The position numbers and the translations under genes are program-made. Positions 1 through 8,653 of a DNA stretch of 64,000 nucleotides are shown one piece after another. The notes beneath the pieces are model-generated. The model did no database searches. It was not told where the DNA came from and saw only the letters and a program-made list of their open reading frames with translations. The stretch spans positions 28,666 to 92,665 of the forward strand of contig CALMIR010000201.1 in the NCBI GenBank assembly GCA_937864265.1, read 5' to 3'. Position 1 is the first letter of the stretch. Each line of letters opens with the position of its first letter. This stretch comes from an uncultured Saprospirales bacterium. Its GTDB lineage: Bacteria; Bacteroidota; Bacteroidia; Chitinophagales; Saprospiraceae.

Positions 1-397
1 TGGTAGAATCCGTTTTTGTTGCTCCATTAAGCGTGTAAGTGACATACACCGGAGGAATAAAATAATATCCAGAATCGAAGCTAGTAATAGTCAAATGTTT
101 TTCCAGGAGCAGCGTTCCAGCGTCTCCTTTGTTTTCAAGGCTCTCCGTATTCAATACCTCGATTTCTGGTACCGTTCTTAGCCCTGACAAATCAACTTTA
201 TCAATACTGGCTTCTTTAGGGTAGCGTACAAAAACATGCAGCCCCGTTTGATCTCCAATGAGCAGTTCGTTTTTGTCGAGGGCTGCGGATACGCTAACTT
301 GGGCACTCATCAACACAGGTGCCAAACTGCTGATAAAACAGCACACCCAAATCAAGCATTCCGCTTTTAGACGTAATATGGTATCAAACCTGCTCAA
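1..397 (-). CDS. BatD-like exported protein, N-terminal part (runs off window)
   Basis: Reading leftward, the frame stays open from a TTG codon at 397-395 to the window edge, about 132 residues. The TTG overlaps the TGA stop of the DUF58 gene in a TTGA arrangement, as in translationally coupled operons. From this start the protein begins with a hydrophobic segment (CLIWVCCFISSLAPVLMSAQ) that resembles a signal peptide. The mature part starts VSVSAALDKNELLIGDQTGL, which matches the first beta domain of BatD-like proteins found after MoxR and DUF58 genes in Bacteroidota. An internal ATG (codon for M in LMSAQ) would remove the signal peptide and is less likely. Role inferred from the operon: part of a periplasmic Bat complex linked to aerotolerance or envelope stress. 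The C-terminal part, where a membrane anchor would lie, is outside the window. Confidence 0.6.
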   Translation of the reverse strand, partial: MSRFDTILRLKAECLIWVCCFISSLAPVLMSAQVSVSAALDKNELLIGDQTGLHVFVRYPKEASIDKVDLSGLRTVPEIEVLNTESLENKGDAGTLLLEKHLTITSFDSGYYFIPPVYVTYTLNGATKTDST

Positions 398-1263
398 GAA
401 GCGCGTTTTTTAAAAAAATTCAACAAAGCATTCACATAGGATTCGTTGGTTCGAATGTTGACCGTATCTGCTCCACTTTTGCCAAAGGTGGACTTGAAAT
501 AATCCAGGTGCTTTTTGTGCCAGGCCTCATATTGGCGTCGTACTTTAGCCGAGCCTGTATCCAGCCATTGCAATTGGCCCGTCTCAGCGTCGTACGCCCG
601 AATGAGCCCGACATTGGGTAATGCCTCTTCTTTGGGATCGATGATATTTACACCGATCACATCGTGTCGCTTAGCGGCTACGCGCAAGGGAAATTCATAC
701 CCGGAACTTAGGAAGTCAGACAAAATGAAGCAAATGCTCCGCTTTTTAACTACATTATTAAAAAACTCCAGTGTTGAGCCGATATTCGTACCCTGGCCTT
801 CCGGTTCAAAGTCAATCAACTCCCGGATGATCCTGAGAATGTGCTGTTTGCCTTTTTTGGGTGGAATAAATTTTTCTACTTTGTTGGAAAAAAAGAGTAC
901 CCCTACCTTATCGTTGTTGTTGATCGCCGAAAAAGCCAGCACGGCGCATATTTCTGTGATGATCTCGTTCTTCATCTGGGATACCGTCCCAAAAAAAGCA
1001 GAACGGCTAAAGTCGATGAGCAGCATCACTGTAAGTTCCCGTTCCTCTTCAAATATTTTGATGTGAGGGTCGCCCGTTCGAGCGGTAACATTCCAGTCGA
1101 TATTGCGCACATCGTCGCCAAATTGGTAGTTTCGCACTTCGCTGAACGACATGCCCCGCCCTTTAAAGGCGCTGTGGTATTCTCCTGAAAACAAGTGTTT
1201 ACTCAAGCCTTTTGTCTTGATCTCAATTTTTCGGACTTTCTTGATGAGTTCGCTTGTTTCCAC
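394..1263 (-). CDS. DUF58 domain protein of the Bat/MoxR operon
   Basis: 289 residues. The central block GRGMSFSEVRNYQFGDDVR followed by IDWNVTARTGDPHIK is the DUF58 signature. It leads into a von Willebrand-A-like fold: LLIDFSRSAFFG is close to the DxSxS metal-ion motif, with the second residue changed. The protein has no signal peptide or membrane segment, so it should be cytoplasmic, next to MoxR. Such proteins are thought to be clients or partners of MoxR AAA ATPases; a biochemical function is not established. The gene lies 93 bases downstream of moxR and overlaps the next exported-protein gene, which supports one operon on the minus strand. Start chosen at ATG 1263. The family assignment is strong and the function is inferred. 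Confidence 0.88.
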   Translation of the reverse strand: METSELIKKVRKIEIKTKGLSKHLFSGEYHSAFKGRGMSFSEVRNYQFGDDVRNIDWNVTARTGDPHIKIFEEERELTVMLLIDFSRSAFFGTVSQMKNEIITEICAVLAFSAINNNDKVGVLFFSNKVEKFIPPKKGKQHILRIIRELIDFEPEGQGTNIGSTLEFFNNVVKKRSICFILSDFLSSGYEFPLRVAAKRHDVIGVNIIDPKEEALPNVGLIRAYDAETGQLQWLDTGSAKVRRQYEAWHKKHLDYFKSTFGKSGADTVNIRTNESYVNALLNFFKKRAS

Positions 1264-1356
1264 TTCTCTTATTTACAATGATTTTGGTTGAAACCACGAG
1301 GATTTAAGCCAGGTGAATAAAATGGGGCAGGCGGGGCAGACAAATCATCAATCGCC

Positions 1357-2355
1357 TCAAGGCACCTCCACCCGATCCAGAATTTTATTGATGATATCCT
1401 CCTGGCTGATGTTTTCTGCTTCTGCTTCATAGGTAATGCCAATGCGGTGGCGCATCACATCGTGGCAAATGCTGCGCACATCTTCCGGGATCACGTAACC
1501 CCTGCGCTTTAAAAAGGCATGTGCCTTAGCCGCTAAAGCCAGGTTGATGCTTGCCCGGGGCGATCCGCCATAATTGATCAGGGGTTCTAAATTCCGCAAA
1601 CCGTACTGCCCCGGCGTTCGGGTGGCAAATACGATGTCCAGGATGTATCGCTCAATTTTTTCGTCCATGTATATTTTGCGAACCGATTGCCGGGCTTTCA
1701 GGATATCGCCAGGGCCAACTACCGTTTTTACAGAAGTGCCTAATTGATCATCGGCCAGGTTGCGGCGAATGATTTCCCGCTCTTCTTCTAGTTGGGGATA
1801 GTTGATTTTTACTTTCAACATGAAGCGATCCACCTGGGCTTCTGGCAAGGGATAGGTACCTTCTTGCTCAATGGGGTTTTGGGTCGCCAGCACTAGAAAA
1901 GGCTCCTCCAAAGGAAAGGTTTCATTGCCGATGGTCACTTGTCGCTCCTGCATGGCTTCCAACAAGGCGCTTTGTACCTTAGCTGGTGCCCGGTTGATTT
2001 CATCGGCCAATATGAAATTAGCAAATATAGGCCCCTTGCGCACCGTAAATTCATGCACACTTGGGTTATAAATCATTGTGCCAATAATATCGGCTGGCAA
2101 TAAATCAGGGGTGAACTGAATTCTGCTAAATCGCGCGCTGATGGCCTGTGACAGCGTTTTGATAGCCAATGTTTTAGCCAGGCCCGGCAGCCCTTCCAGC
2201 AACACATGCCCTTTGGTGAGTAAGCCCAGCATCAAGCGTTCGATCATCTTTTGTTGGCCAACGATCACCTTGCCAGTTTCTTCATTCAGTTTTTCAACAA
2301 AAGCGCTGTCCAGGTATATTTGTTGATTTAGGGCTTCAATATCAATTCCCTGCAT
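1357..2355 (-). CDS. MoxR family AAA+ ATPase
   Basis: 332 residues, the usual MoxR length. A Walker A variant GLPGLAKT lies near residues 55-62, Walker B is ILADEINRAPAKVQSALLEA near 116-135, and sensor 1 is VLATQNPIEQEGTYPLPEAQ near 155-175. A C-terminal lid domain follows, ending with SINLALAAKAHAFL and the HDVMRHRI block. The Leu-Ala in the P-loop is normal for this family. MoxR ATPases act as chaperone-like remodelers for VWA-domain proteins; here the natural partner is the DUF58 product encoded just downstream. First gene of the visible minus-strand operon. The start at 2355 gives MQGIDIEALNQQ, and the 214-base upstream gap separates it from a divergent gene at 2570, so both promoters must lie there. 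Confidence 0.93.
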   Translation of the reverse strand: MQGIDIEALNQQIYLDSAFVEKLNEETGKVIVGQQKMIERLMLGLLTKGHVLLEGLPGLAKTLAIKTLSQAISARFSRIQFTPDLLPADIIGTMIYNPSVHEFTVRKGPIFANFILADEINRAPAKVQSALLEAMQERQVTIGNETFPLEEPFLVLATQNPIEQEGTYPLPEAQVDRFMLKVKINYPQLEEEREIIRRNLADDQLGTSVKTVVGPGDILKARQSVRKIYMDEKIERYILDIVFATRTPGQYGLRNLEPLINYGGSPRASINLALAAKAHAFLKRRGYVIPEDVRSICHDVMRHRIGITYEAEAENISQEDIINKILDRVEVP

Positions 2356-2569
2356 ATTATTTTGTCGTTGAATTTACTAAAGTGGAGCAAATAAGCACAG
2401 ATAAAAGAATTAATGAATATCTTTTATCAACCTTTGTAACGCCTAAAATCAGGTTTTGCTGTTTTCGGGCGCACAAATTTGCTAATTTTTTTGGACATTG
2501 AATCAAGCTATGGAAACCTTTATTGATAAGTTTAAAGCTTATTAATAAAAATTAACAAAACTTAACAGT

Positions 2570-3259
2570 ATGAGAAAATCAAATCAATTCACCATTTCGC
2601 TCATGGTGATGGGACTAGGACTATTGACTTCTTCTCTTTTTTCACAAAGCCTTTCTAAGGAAGCGGCTTGGGCTAAGGCCAAAGAGCAAATTAAAGAGCT
2701 GCATGAGGGTACACTCATTGTGCGCATTCCTACCCAGCATAAAAAAATTGCTGCGCTGGAGGAATTGCTTCAAAACAAGGAACTCTCTCCGGCAAATCGC
2801 AAACGACTGGAAGATCAATTGGAAACAACCCGCCAGGAAGCTCAAAATTTTTCCCTTTATGTGCTAGAAGCTTTTGATACCGTTTATGATTTTTCAAAGG
2901 TGTTATTCATGTATGATACCGATATGGCAGCCCTCCAATCCTCCAACCCTAGCGGTTTTTTTCTGAACCGAGAAGGTAAAGCAGATGCCTCCATTGTGCT
3001 GGATCAACCCAACTTTTATCTGTTGCGCTTCGGTTTCTCTACGGGCGAGGCCACCAGCCATACAGATGCGATGATCATTACGGATGCTACGATTACCGAT
3101 TTACAAAAACCATTTCCTTATGAAGTACGCCTCACCGATTTCATTTCTACAGTCGGTCGAGTGTTGCCTGCTCCTGAGCAGGAGAAAAAAGACATTGCCC
3201 GCGCTGTAGCCAAACTAAATCGCAACTTGCATAAATTTTTTGTAAGAATGGTATATTGA
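2570..3259 (+). CDS. Exported protein of unknown function
   Basis: 229 residues. The N-terminus has a basic start and a hydrophobic stretch (FTISLMVMGLGLLTSSLFSQ), a probable signal peptide cleaved after SLFSQ. After it comes a charged helical region (residues about 25-95, with KKIAALEELLQNKEL and KRLEDQLETTRQEAQ), likely a short coiled coil. A beta-rich part then covers residues 96-200 (FDTVYDFSKVLFMYDTD). I do not recognise a named family. It is divergent from moxR and followed by two more unassigned envelope proteins on the same strand, so a loose envelope cluster is possible. The open frame, signal peptide and spacing support a real gene. Confidence 0.8.
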   Translation: MRKSNQFTISLMVMGLGLLTSSLFSQSLSKEAAWAKAKEQIKELHEGTLIVRIPTQHKKIAALEELLQNKELSPANRKRLEDQLETTRQEAQNFSLYVLEAFDTVYDFSKVLFMYDTDMAALQSSNPSGFFLNREGKADASIVLDQPNFYLLRFGFSTGEATSHTDAMIITDATITDLQKPFPYEVRLTDFISTVGRVLPAPEQEKKDIARAVAKLNRNLHKFFVRMVY

Positions 3260-3281
3260 GTGATCATGAGGCTTGACAAGA

Positions 3282-3299
3282 ATAGCGAAATTTCGCTAT
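3282..3299. repeat. 18-bp perfect palindrome between two hypothetical genes
   Basis: The two arms atagcgaaa and tttcgctat meet with no spacer, giving a perfect 18-bp dyad 22 bases after the preceding stop codon and about 75 bases before the next start. With no loop and no T-run it is a poor terminator. It resembles an operator site for a dimeric regulator, but no regulator is encoded nearby. Confidence 0.5.
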
Positions 3300-3372
3300 C
3301 CATTTGGAACTGTTCTAAAACAAATCATGTTGGCATTTTAGGTGGCTTATTGCCACCGCTTGTTCCATATTA

Positions 3373-3894
3373 ATGCTCGTTGTCATGGCTAAAGTCCGAT
3401 CGCCTTTTAAGTGGGGAAGTCTGTGGGGTACGGTTAAAAAAACTGCCGAACCACAGCAGAAAAAACTTAAAGAAAAAGTACTTGACAAATTTGTCACGGC
3501 CTTAGCTACTGCCATTTTCTTGCTGATCGGATTGGTGCTCGGCTTTCCCAAGATCAATGCTTGGTACAATCGCCAAGTAGAACGCCAGCTAAACCCGCCA
3601 AGAGAAGTTTACTTTGAAGGTTGGGTCAATGAAAAATACACTTTAGCGCCACTAGAAGGTGTTATTGTAAAGATCAAAACAATGGACAAAGAACAGGCTA
3701 CTACGGATAAAGACGGCTATTTTATTTTTGAAATGGAAGTCCCTCCCGGCGATCATCTCTACGAATTCATTTTGGTAAAAGAGGGCTTTGATGCAGAACC
3801 TTTTCCGGATATTCCTGCTCCCCAAACCAAAGGAGATACGACGCAGCACTTTTTTCAAATAGAAAAAAGCGAATTTTCGCAGACTGAATTTTAA
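3373..3894 (+). CDS. Membrane-anchored protein with carboxypeptidase-regulatory-like domain
   Basis: 173 residues. A basic cytoplasmic N-terminus is followed by one membrane segment (ALATAIFLLIGLVLGF, residues about 47-62). The extracytoplasmic part (residues 75-165) looks like a carboxypeptidase-regulatory or transthyretin-like beta-sandwich: VYFEGWVNEKYTLAPLEG, then TTDKDGYFIFEMEVPPG, then ILVKEGFDAEP. This fold is common in surface proteins of Bacteroidota, and no enzymatic residues are visible. An in-frame ATG at 3385 (MAKVRSPF) is an equally good start; neither has a clear ribosome-binding site. The next gene (4008) has a comparable N-terminal anchor and a VKEGYVPVRH motif that echoes VKEGFDAEP here, so the two may be related in fold. 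Confidence 0.7.
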   Translation: MLVVMAKVRSPFKWGSLWGTVKKTAEPQQKKLKEKVLDKFVTALATAIFLLIGLVLGFPKINAWYNRQVERQLNPPREVYFEGWVNEKYTLAPLEGVIVKIKTMDKEQATTDKDGYFIFEMEVPPGDHLYEFILVKEGFDAEPFPDIPAPQTKGDTTQHFFQIEKSEFSQTEF

Positions 3895-4007
3895 AAAAAC
3901 TTTGCGGAAAAAATGTCTAAAGTCTTGACTTTTGTACAATTATGTACTTATATTTGGAGTTTATGTATCATAATTCCCAATAACACCCAAATCCCTTAGT
4001 TGCCAAT

Positions 4008-4700
4008 ATGATGAATCAATTTAAAATTCCCGTAGCCCTTTTGGCCCTGTTGCTCTTAGTCATAGGCATCACCTTCTTTTCCTCCCATCCGAATAAGGTC
4101 AATTATGAAATAGAAGGTTTGGTAGAAGTACAGGAGAGTTCGCCCATCAGCGTAGATGTCTATGTTACCGATGATCCCGAGATCACACCTGCTGATTGTT
4201 CTAAATTACACCGCACCTCCACGTTTGAAAATGGCCGTTTTTATACAGAGTATGCTGCTGATGCCAATAGCAAAGTTTTCTTGTTTTTGGTAAAAGAGGG
4301 TTATGTACCTGTAAGACATGTGCTGAATACCGCTTTACAAAATGGGAAAAGTCAAAAAATAGGTGAAAAAATTCTTATCGCGGGCAAGACAGAACGCTTG
4401 GGCTTGGAGCACGATTACGGCGATGCCCCTATTCCTGTGTTGCAGACTTACAAGGATGAATGCGGCAGTACGCCAAATGTTCGCGTAGCACAAAATGAAA
4501 TTGTCTATTTGGAAAATATCAAATACTTGGATAAAGTGCGTTGTGCTGTTGCTCAGAAGCCTGCGTTTCAAGCCAATATTTTTACCAATAAACAGACCTA
4601 CAAAAATATTTATATAGAATCTGCTTTCGCTGTTGCGGTGGTTAAGAATGACCCCGAAAACAAAAACCCCCAAATCACTCAAAATTCTAACGGGGAATAG
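4008..4700 (+). CDS. Membrane-anchored protein of unknown function
   Basis: 230 residues with an N-terminal membrane segment or uncleaved signal (IPVALLALLLLVIGITFFSS, residues about 6-25). The rest is predicted to face the periplasm. It contains a beta-sandwich-like stretch (EIEGLVEVQESSPISVDVYV to FLVKEGYVPVRHVL, residues about 33-105), then a part with three cysteines (DECGSTPNVRV, KVRCAVAQ). No family recognised. The frame ends at a TAG, and the convergent protease gene's terminator begins about 70 bases further on. Two ATGs are adjacent at the start (MMNQ). Confidence 0.72.
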   Translation: MMNQFKIPVALLALLLLVIGITFFSSHPNKVNYEIEGLVEVQESSPISVDVYVTDDPEITPADCSKLHRTSTFENGRFYTEYAADANSKVFLFLVKEGYVPVRHVLNTALQNGKSQKIGEKILIAGKTERLGLEHDYGDAPIPVLQTYKDECGSTPNVRVAQNEIVYLENIKYLDKVRCAVAQKPAFQANIFTNKQTYKNIYIESAFAVAVVKNDPENKNPQITQNSNGE

Positions 4701-4767
4701 GCAGTTTTAGAATTATCGCCCCTTGCTTGGCTTTCGGCCAATCCTTTTTCGCAATCCCAGTAGCAAC

Positions 4768-4809
4768 AAAAAAAACAACTCTGACGAGCATAGTACCCGC
4801 CAGAGTTGT
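4768..4809 (-). terminator. Rho-independent terminator of the metzincin protease gene
   Basis: A 9-bp perfect stem (acaactctg at 4775-4783 with cagagttgt at 4801-4809) encloses a 17-base loop. On the minus strand it is followed by a run of seven or more T (A-run at 4768-4774 on the plus strand). It lies 25 bases past the stop codon of the protease gene, the expected place. The plus-strand side has no comparable T-run. Confidence 0.75.
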
Positions 4810-4833
4810 TTGTATTTAAAGGTATCTTTAGCT

Positions 4834-7800
4834 TTATTGACCGACAATCAATTTCTCCGACAATCGGAAATCTTTGCCTTCCAAGTGAACAAAATAGATG
4901 CCCGCAGCCCAATCAGCCACATTCAGTTGAATTTGTTGGGTTCCTTTCACCTCATCCAAATTGCGGAAAAACACCCGTTCGCCCATCAGATTGGTCACAG
5001 AAACGTGGACGTTTTCTGAATTTGCTACATGATAGCGCAGGGTTAATTCTCCCTTAGCAGGGTTGGGGAAAAGGCGCAATTCATTAAGATTAGCCGCAGT
5101 ATAGCTACTCAAACCTGGCAAAGCAGACCCCGTACATCCCAATATAGCCACATCGTCCAGATACAATAAATCTGAATCATCGCTGGCGATATTGCGAAAA
5201 CGTATTTGGGTGTTGCTGCTGAAAGGCCCTAGTATGACTGCTTCTGCATCTTCTCTTATAAAGTTGGAAAAATCAGTCCCCAAAACCCAGTCCTCTGCTA
5301 CCTGAAAAGAAGCGCCACCATTGGTAGAGTATTCCAGTACAAAGCTTTCTGTATTTTCAAAACCACGTATGAAATAGGTAAACGTCACTTTCAATTCTGT
5401 GTAAGCCGACAAGTCTAATCCATTTGTAGTCAGCACAGAAGTGGGCGAATCGTCTTTCAAGCGAACACAGTACGTTCCGCTATATGCAAATGCCTGATCA
5501 AATGGGCTGCTGCGGCAATCGTCTTCATTGCAGTTCCAGATACCGAGACCCGCTTCAAAGTTATTGAAGTTATACACAGAAAACTCCGAATCTAAACACG
5601 TACCCATTGTGCTACATGGTGCGCAATCGGGTCCGCCACAGTCCACACCGGTTTCATTGCCATTTTGAATGCCATCGTCGCAGCTTGGGCAAGCTGGGCA
5701 AAAAGCACCACCGCAATCCACACCGGTTTCATCACCATTTTGAATGCCATCATTGCAGAAAGTACAGGGGGGACAAACGCCGCCACCACAATCCACGCCA
5801 GTCTCGCCACCATTTTGAATACCATCGTTACAAGTATCGCAAGGTGGACAGAATGGGCCGCCGCAATCCACGCCGGTCTCGCCGCCATTTTGTACCCCAT
5901 CCGTACAAGTGGGGCCATTCTCGCCGATGCAGCCTGTTACTACAATATCATCCAGATATACCAAATCGTTGTCATCTGTTGCATCGCAACGGAAGCGCAG
6001 GCGGGTAGCGGAAGTAAATGGGCCGGGAATGATCACTTCTGGATTTTGGCGCTGTAAGTTGTTGAAGTCCTGGGTATAAACCCATGCTTTAATCGTGCTG
6101 AAAGTAGCACCCCCATCCTGCGATATTTGTAACCAGAAGTCCTGTGTGTTATTGTCAAAATTGCGGGCAATAAAGGAGAAGTTCACTTTGAGCTCTTGAT
6201 AGGCTGCCACGCTAGGAAGCGCGTTTGAGGTTAGGGTTGAGGTAGATGTATTGTCTCGAATATAGACCGCATAAGAACCTGTGTTTGCAAAAGCTGGCGT
6301 CAAATTGCAATCTACGCCTCCGCTAGCCCAGTTGCCAAAAGTACCTTCAAAACCATCGCTGATGACCACCAAATTGCAACCTGCACAGGGCGCACAAGAA
6401 CCGCCGCAGTCCACGCCAGTTTCATCGCCATTTTGTAAGCCATCGTTGCAGGATGTACAAGGTAGGCAATCGGGGCCGCCACAGTCAACACCCGTTTCAT
6501 TGCCGTTTTGAATGCCATCGGTACAAGTGGCCGGTGGAGGTACAATCGATGAAACGCAGAACCCAATAGATACCGCATCATCGAACTGCCCGCCTGATGC
6601 CAAAACAGCACCCGTGGCATTATTGGTAAGGGTAAAAAAACCATTGCCAAATCCGCAGCAAATACCGTCTCCAAAAGAATCATATAAGCTGAGGGTATAG
6701 CAGCCGTTGGGCAAGCAAATAGGCTCATTGACCGTAGAGCCATCCGGTTGATTGCCATAAGGCCCACCAGAATCCCAAATTCCGCCATTGGCATCTGTTA
6801 TCTGCCAGGTGGTTTCTTCGGGGTAATTATCGAGCTTGATAGTCAGGGTGAGGTTATTGTTACAAGGACAGCTTGGGCAGTTGGTGCCACCGCAATCAAC
6901 CCCTACTTCACTGCCGTTTTGAATGCCGTCGGTACAGGTAGGGCAGGCTGGGCAATTGGGGCCGCCACAGTCAACACCCGTTTCATTGCCGTTTTGAAAT
7001 CCATCGTCGCAGGTAGGCGGGCCGCAGGGGGCCAAACAGGTAGCATTTGTGATCACATTGCGTATAACATTGCCTGGTTGAGTGCCAAATCCTAGCGAAA
7101 GGTTGATGCCAACACTCGTTAAATGGCAGTAAGACATAATGGTGCCGCCTCCTGCCGGATTGCCTGGAACGGGGCAACTTCCTTCAGTTGAGCCCGCGCA
7201 GCCATCAATAGCCGTATTATTGCCATTCCAAACACAAGCATGGGTGTGGCGAGAGCCGAATAGGTGCCCAAATTCATGGGTCACAACTTCTATCGTCCAA
7301 GAATAGGTAGGGACGACCGCAAAAGTTGAGTTAATGGATGAAAAACTCATACTGGCAGCGCGATTGGAGTTGCAAATACCATTAAAACCCGCTGCTATGC
7401 CCCCGCTGGCTTTGTAGGATAGCAATTGAGCCAAATCGCCCGGCCAGGAAGTGCGGAAGCTTTGAAACTGGCTCAACATACCGCTGCTAGAGGAGCTGCT
7501 GTATGGACTTGCTGTACTCCACAAAAAAAGCTGAGAAATAACGGTATTGATACTTTCATTGGCATACAAAGTAGAAACCTGATTAAAAATCCCGGTCACA
7601 TAATTGGTTGTGCCTTGTGTACCACCTTTGTTGTTGAATATGTCGTTGTCCACTTCAAAGTAAAGTCCAACACAATCGGACAATGCCCTGCCTGGAGGTA
7701 AATCCATGAGTTCTTTTCTGCCGTACTCATGATCGTCGTCTGGGGTATCACAAGAAATGCCCAGGGTTTGTAAAATCTGCTGATCTGGATAAAAAATGTA

Positions 7801-8328
7801 CGGCGCATCTGCTTGTCTGCCTTGCAGCTTCCCTAAGACATAATTGCCCAATTCTGGATGGCTGATCAAGCCCATAACATCGTTGTCAAAAAAACTCAAA
7901 GCGGCAATGGACTGGTTTTCGCCTTTAATGATGCCTCGATAATGCAGCCCTCTATCAACTGCGGCGGGCGCATTGGTGCTGCTTAAAATGACTTCAAAAT
8001 CATAAGCAAAAAGATCAACCTCAACCAGTTCTATTTCAACCATTTGCCCCAATCGGGTGGTGGATGGAAAGCGAAATAGGAGCTTGGCAGGGCGATTGGT
8101 TCTGAGCTGGTTTAAAGCAGCTGCATTCAGCGTCAATAGGTCGTATTCTGACATATTGACTTCTGGTATGGCCGTTCGGTTAGCACTTTGAGCAAAAAGC
8201 TGAACCGATTTGAATGGGCTGCCTTGCTCTTTTGCAGCAGCAACGCTATTGGCCGGCCTAAGCTCGGATTGGCCGTGAAGTTGCCATTGGCTGAAAAATA
8301 GGAATGTGAGTAAAAGAAGGGATCTCAT
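4834..8328 (-). CDS. T9SS-secreted metzincin metalloprotease with Cys-rich repeats
   Basis: 1164 residues. Signal peptide at 1-20 (SLLLLTFLFFSQWQLHGQ) is followed by a propeptide-like region. The reprolysin-type catalytic domain spans about 195-430 with the zinc motif HEFGHLFGSRHTH near 350 and a Met-turn TIMSYCH near 400. Eight copies of a Cys-rich unit (core NGxETGVDCGG) follow in groups of 2, 2 and 4. They are separated by a small beta domain (about 490-595) and by two homologous approximately 150-residue beta domains, each ending in LYLDDIV or LYLDDVA and probably jelly-roll folds. The last 80 residues, starting LRLFPNPAKGELTLRY, are a type A T9SS sorting domain. The protein should be exported, pass the outer membrane by T9SS and be anchored or released at the surface. 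It is monocistronic with its own terminator. The substrate is unknown. Confidence 0.92.
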   Translation of the reverse strand: MRSLLLLTFLFFSQWQLHGQSELRPANSVAAAKEQGSPFKSVQLFAQSANRTAIPEVNMSEYDLLTLNAAALNQLRTNRPAKLLFRFPSTTRLGQMVEIELVEVDLFAYDFEVILSSTNAPAAVDRGLHYRGIIKGENQSIAALSFFDNDVMGLISHPELGNYVLGKLQGRQADAPYIFYPDQQILQTLGISCDTPDDDHEYGRKELMDLPPGRALSDCVGLYFEVDNDIFNNKGGTQGTTNYVTGIFNQVSTLYANESINTVISQLFLWSTASPYSSSSSSGMLSQFQSFRTSWPGDLAQLLSYKASGGIAAGFNGICNSNRAASMSFSSINSTFAVVPTYSWTIEVVTHEFGHLFGSRHTHACVWNGNNTAIDGCAGSTEGSCPVPGNPAGGGTIMSYCHLTSVGINLSLGFGTQPGNVIRNVITNATCLAPCGPPTCDDGFQNGNETGVDCGGPNCPACPTCTDGIQNGSEVGVDCGGTNCPSCPCNNNLTLTIKLDNYPEETTWQITDANGGIWDSGGPYGNQPDGSTVNEPICLPNGCYTLSLYDSFGDGICCGFGNGFFTLTNNATGAVLASGGQFDDAVSIGFCVSSIVPPPATCTDGIQNGNETGVDCGGPDCLPCTSCNDGLQNGDETGVDCGGSCAPCAGCNLVVISDGFEGTFGNWASGGVDCNLTPAFANTGSYAVYIRDNTSTSTLTSNALPSVAAYQELKVNFSFIARNFDNNTQDFWLQISQDGGATFSTIKAWVYTQDFNNLQRQNPEVIIPGPFTSATRLRFRCDATDDNDLVYLDDIVVTGCIGENGPTCTDGVQNGGETGVDCGGPFCPPCDTCNDGIQNGGETGVDCGGGVCPPCTFCNDGIQNGDETGVDCGGAFCPACPSCDDGIQNGNETGVDCGGPDCAPCSTMGTCLDSEFSVYNFNNFEAGLGIWNCNEDDCRSSPFDQAFAYSGTYCVRLKDDSPTSVLTTNGLDLSAYTELKVTFTYFIRGFENTESFVLEYSTNGGASFQVAEDWVLGTDFSNFIREDAEAVILGPFSSNTQIRFRNIASDDSDLLYLDDVAILGCTGSALPGLSSYTAANLNELRLFPNPAKGELTLRYHVANSENVHVSVTNLMGERVFFRNLDEVKGTQQIQLNVADWAAGIYFVHLEGKDFRLSEKLIVGQ
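5609..7016 (-). repeat. Eight Cys-rich repeats in three clusters within the metzincin gene
   Basis: Each unit of about 23-25 residues has the pattern CxDGxQNGxETGVDCGG followed by two closely spaced cysteines. Positions are roughly 6868-7016 (2 copies), 6376-6521 (2 copies) and 5609-5911 (4 copies). The copies are very similar at the DNA level, so unequal recombination could change their number. Three or four cysteines per unit suggest disulfide-stabilised linker modules between folded domains. The pattern occurs in other secreted Bacteroidota proteins and myxobacterial surface proteins; I know of no defined function. Confidence 0.85.
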
Positions 8329-8653
8329 TGATGAATGACGTTTTTGTTTAGTTAAAAAAAAGTTGGTGGATTAAAACTAGCAGGTTTCATTTAGAAAGGC
8401 GGGGAGAAGCTAAAATGGGCAAACGTGCGGGAGGTAAAAACGTTACAAAGGAAGTATTTTTTTTCTCAGAAGTGTTAAATAATTAGCGCTTTGTAGGGGG
8501 CGTGACACTTAACATGTCAACCTGGTGAGGATGTCCTTATATAGCGCTTTTGCTCGATACCCACAGTTTTTCCATTTATTTTCTGCCATTTGTTTTTGTG
8601 TCTTCATTGAAAACCGATAATTTTATCGGAGCAAAATAATCTCCAATTAGCTC
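8329..8653. other. Divergent promoter region between two T9SS cargo genes
   Basis: 325 bases with no plausible gene. It must hold the promoters of the protease gene (leftward) and the adhesin-like gene (rightward). The only structure seen is a small hairpin at 8614-8629 (ccgata / tatcgg, 4-base loop) about 25 bases before the rightward start, in the position of a 5-prime leader element. Confidence 0.5.

Noticed and set aside
5592..6057. Several long reading frames on both strands over the Cys-rich repeats
   Set aside because: They follow the repeat periodicity in other frames, with biased composition (Met/Ala/Val or His/Arg) and no domains; the protease frame explains the DNA.
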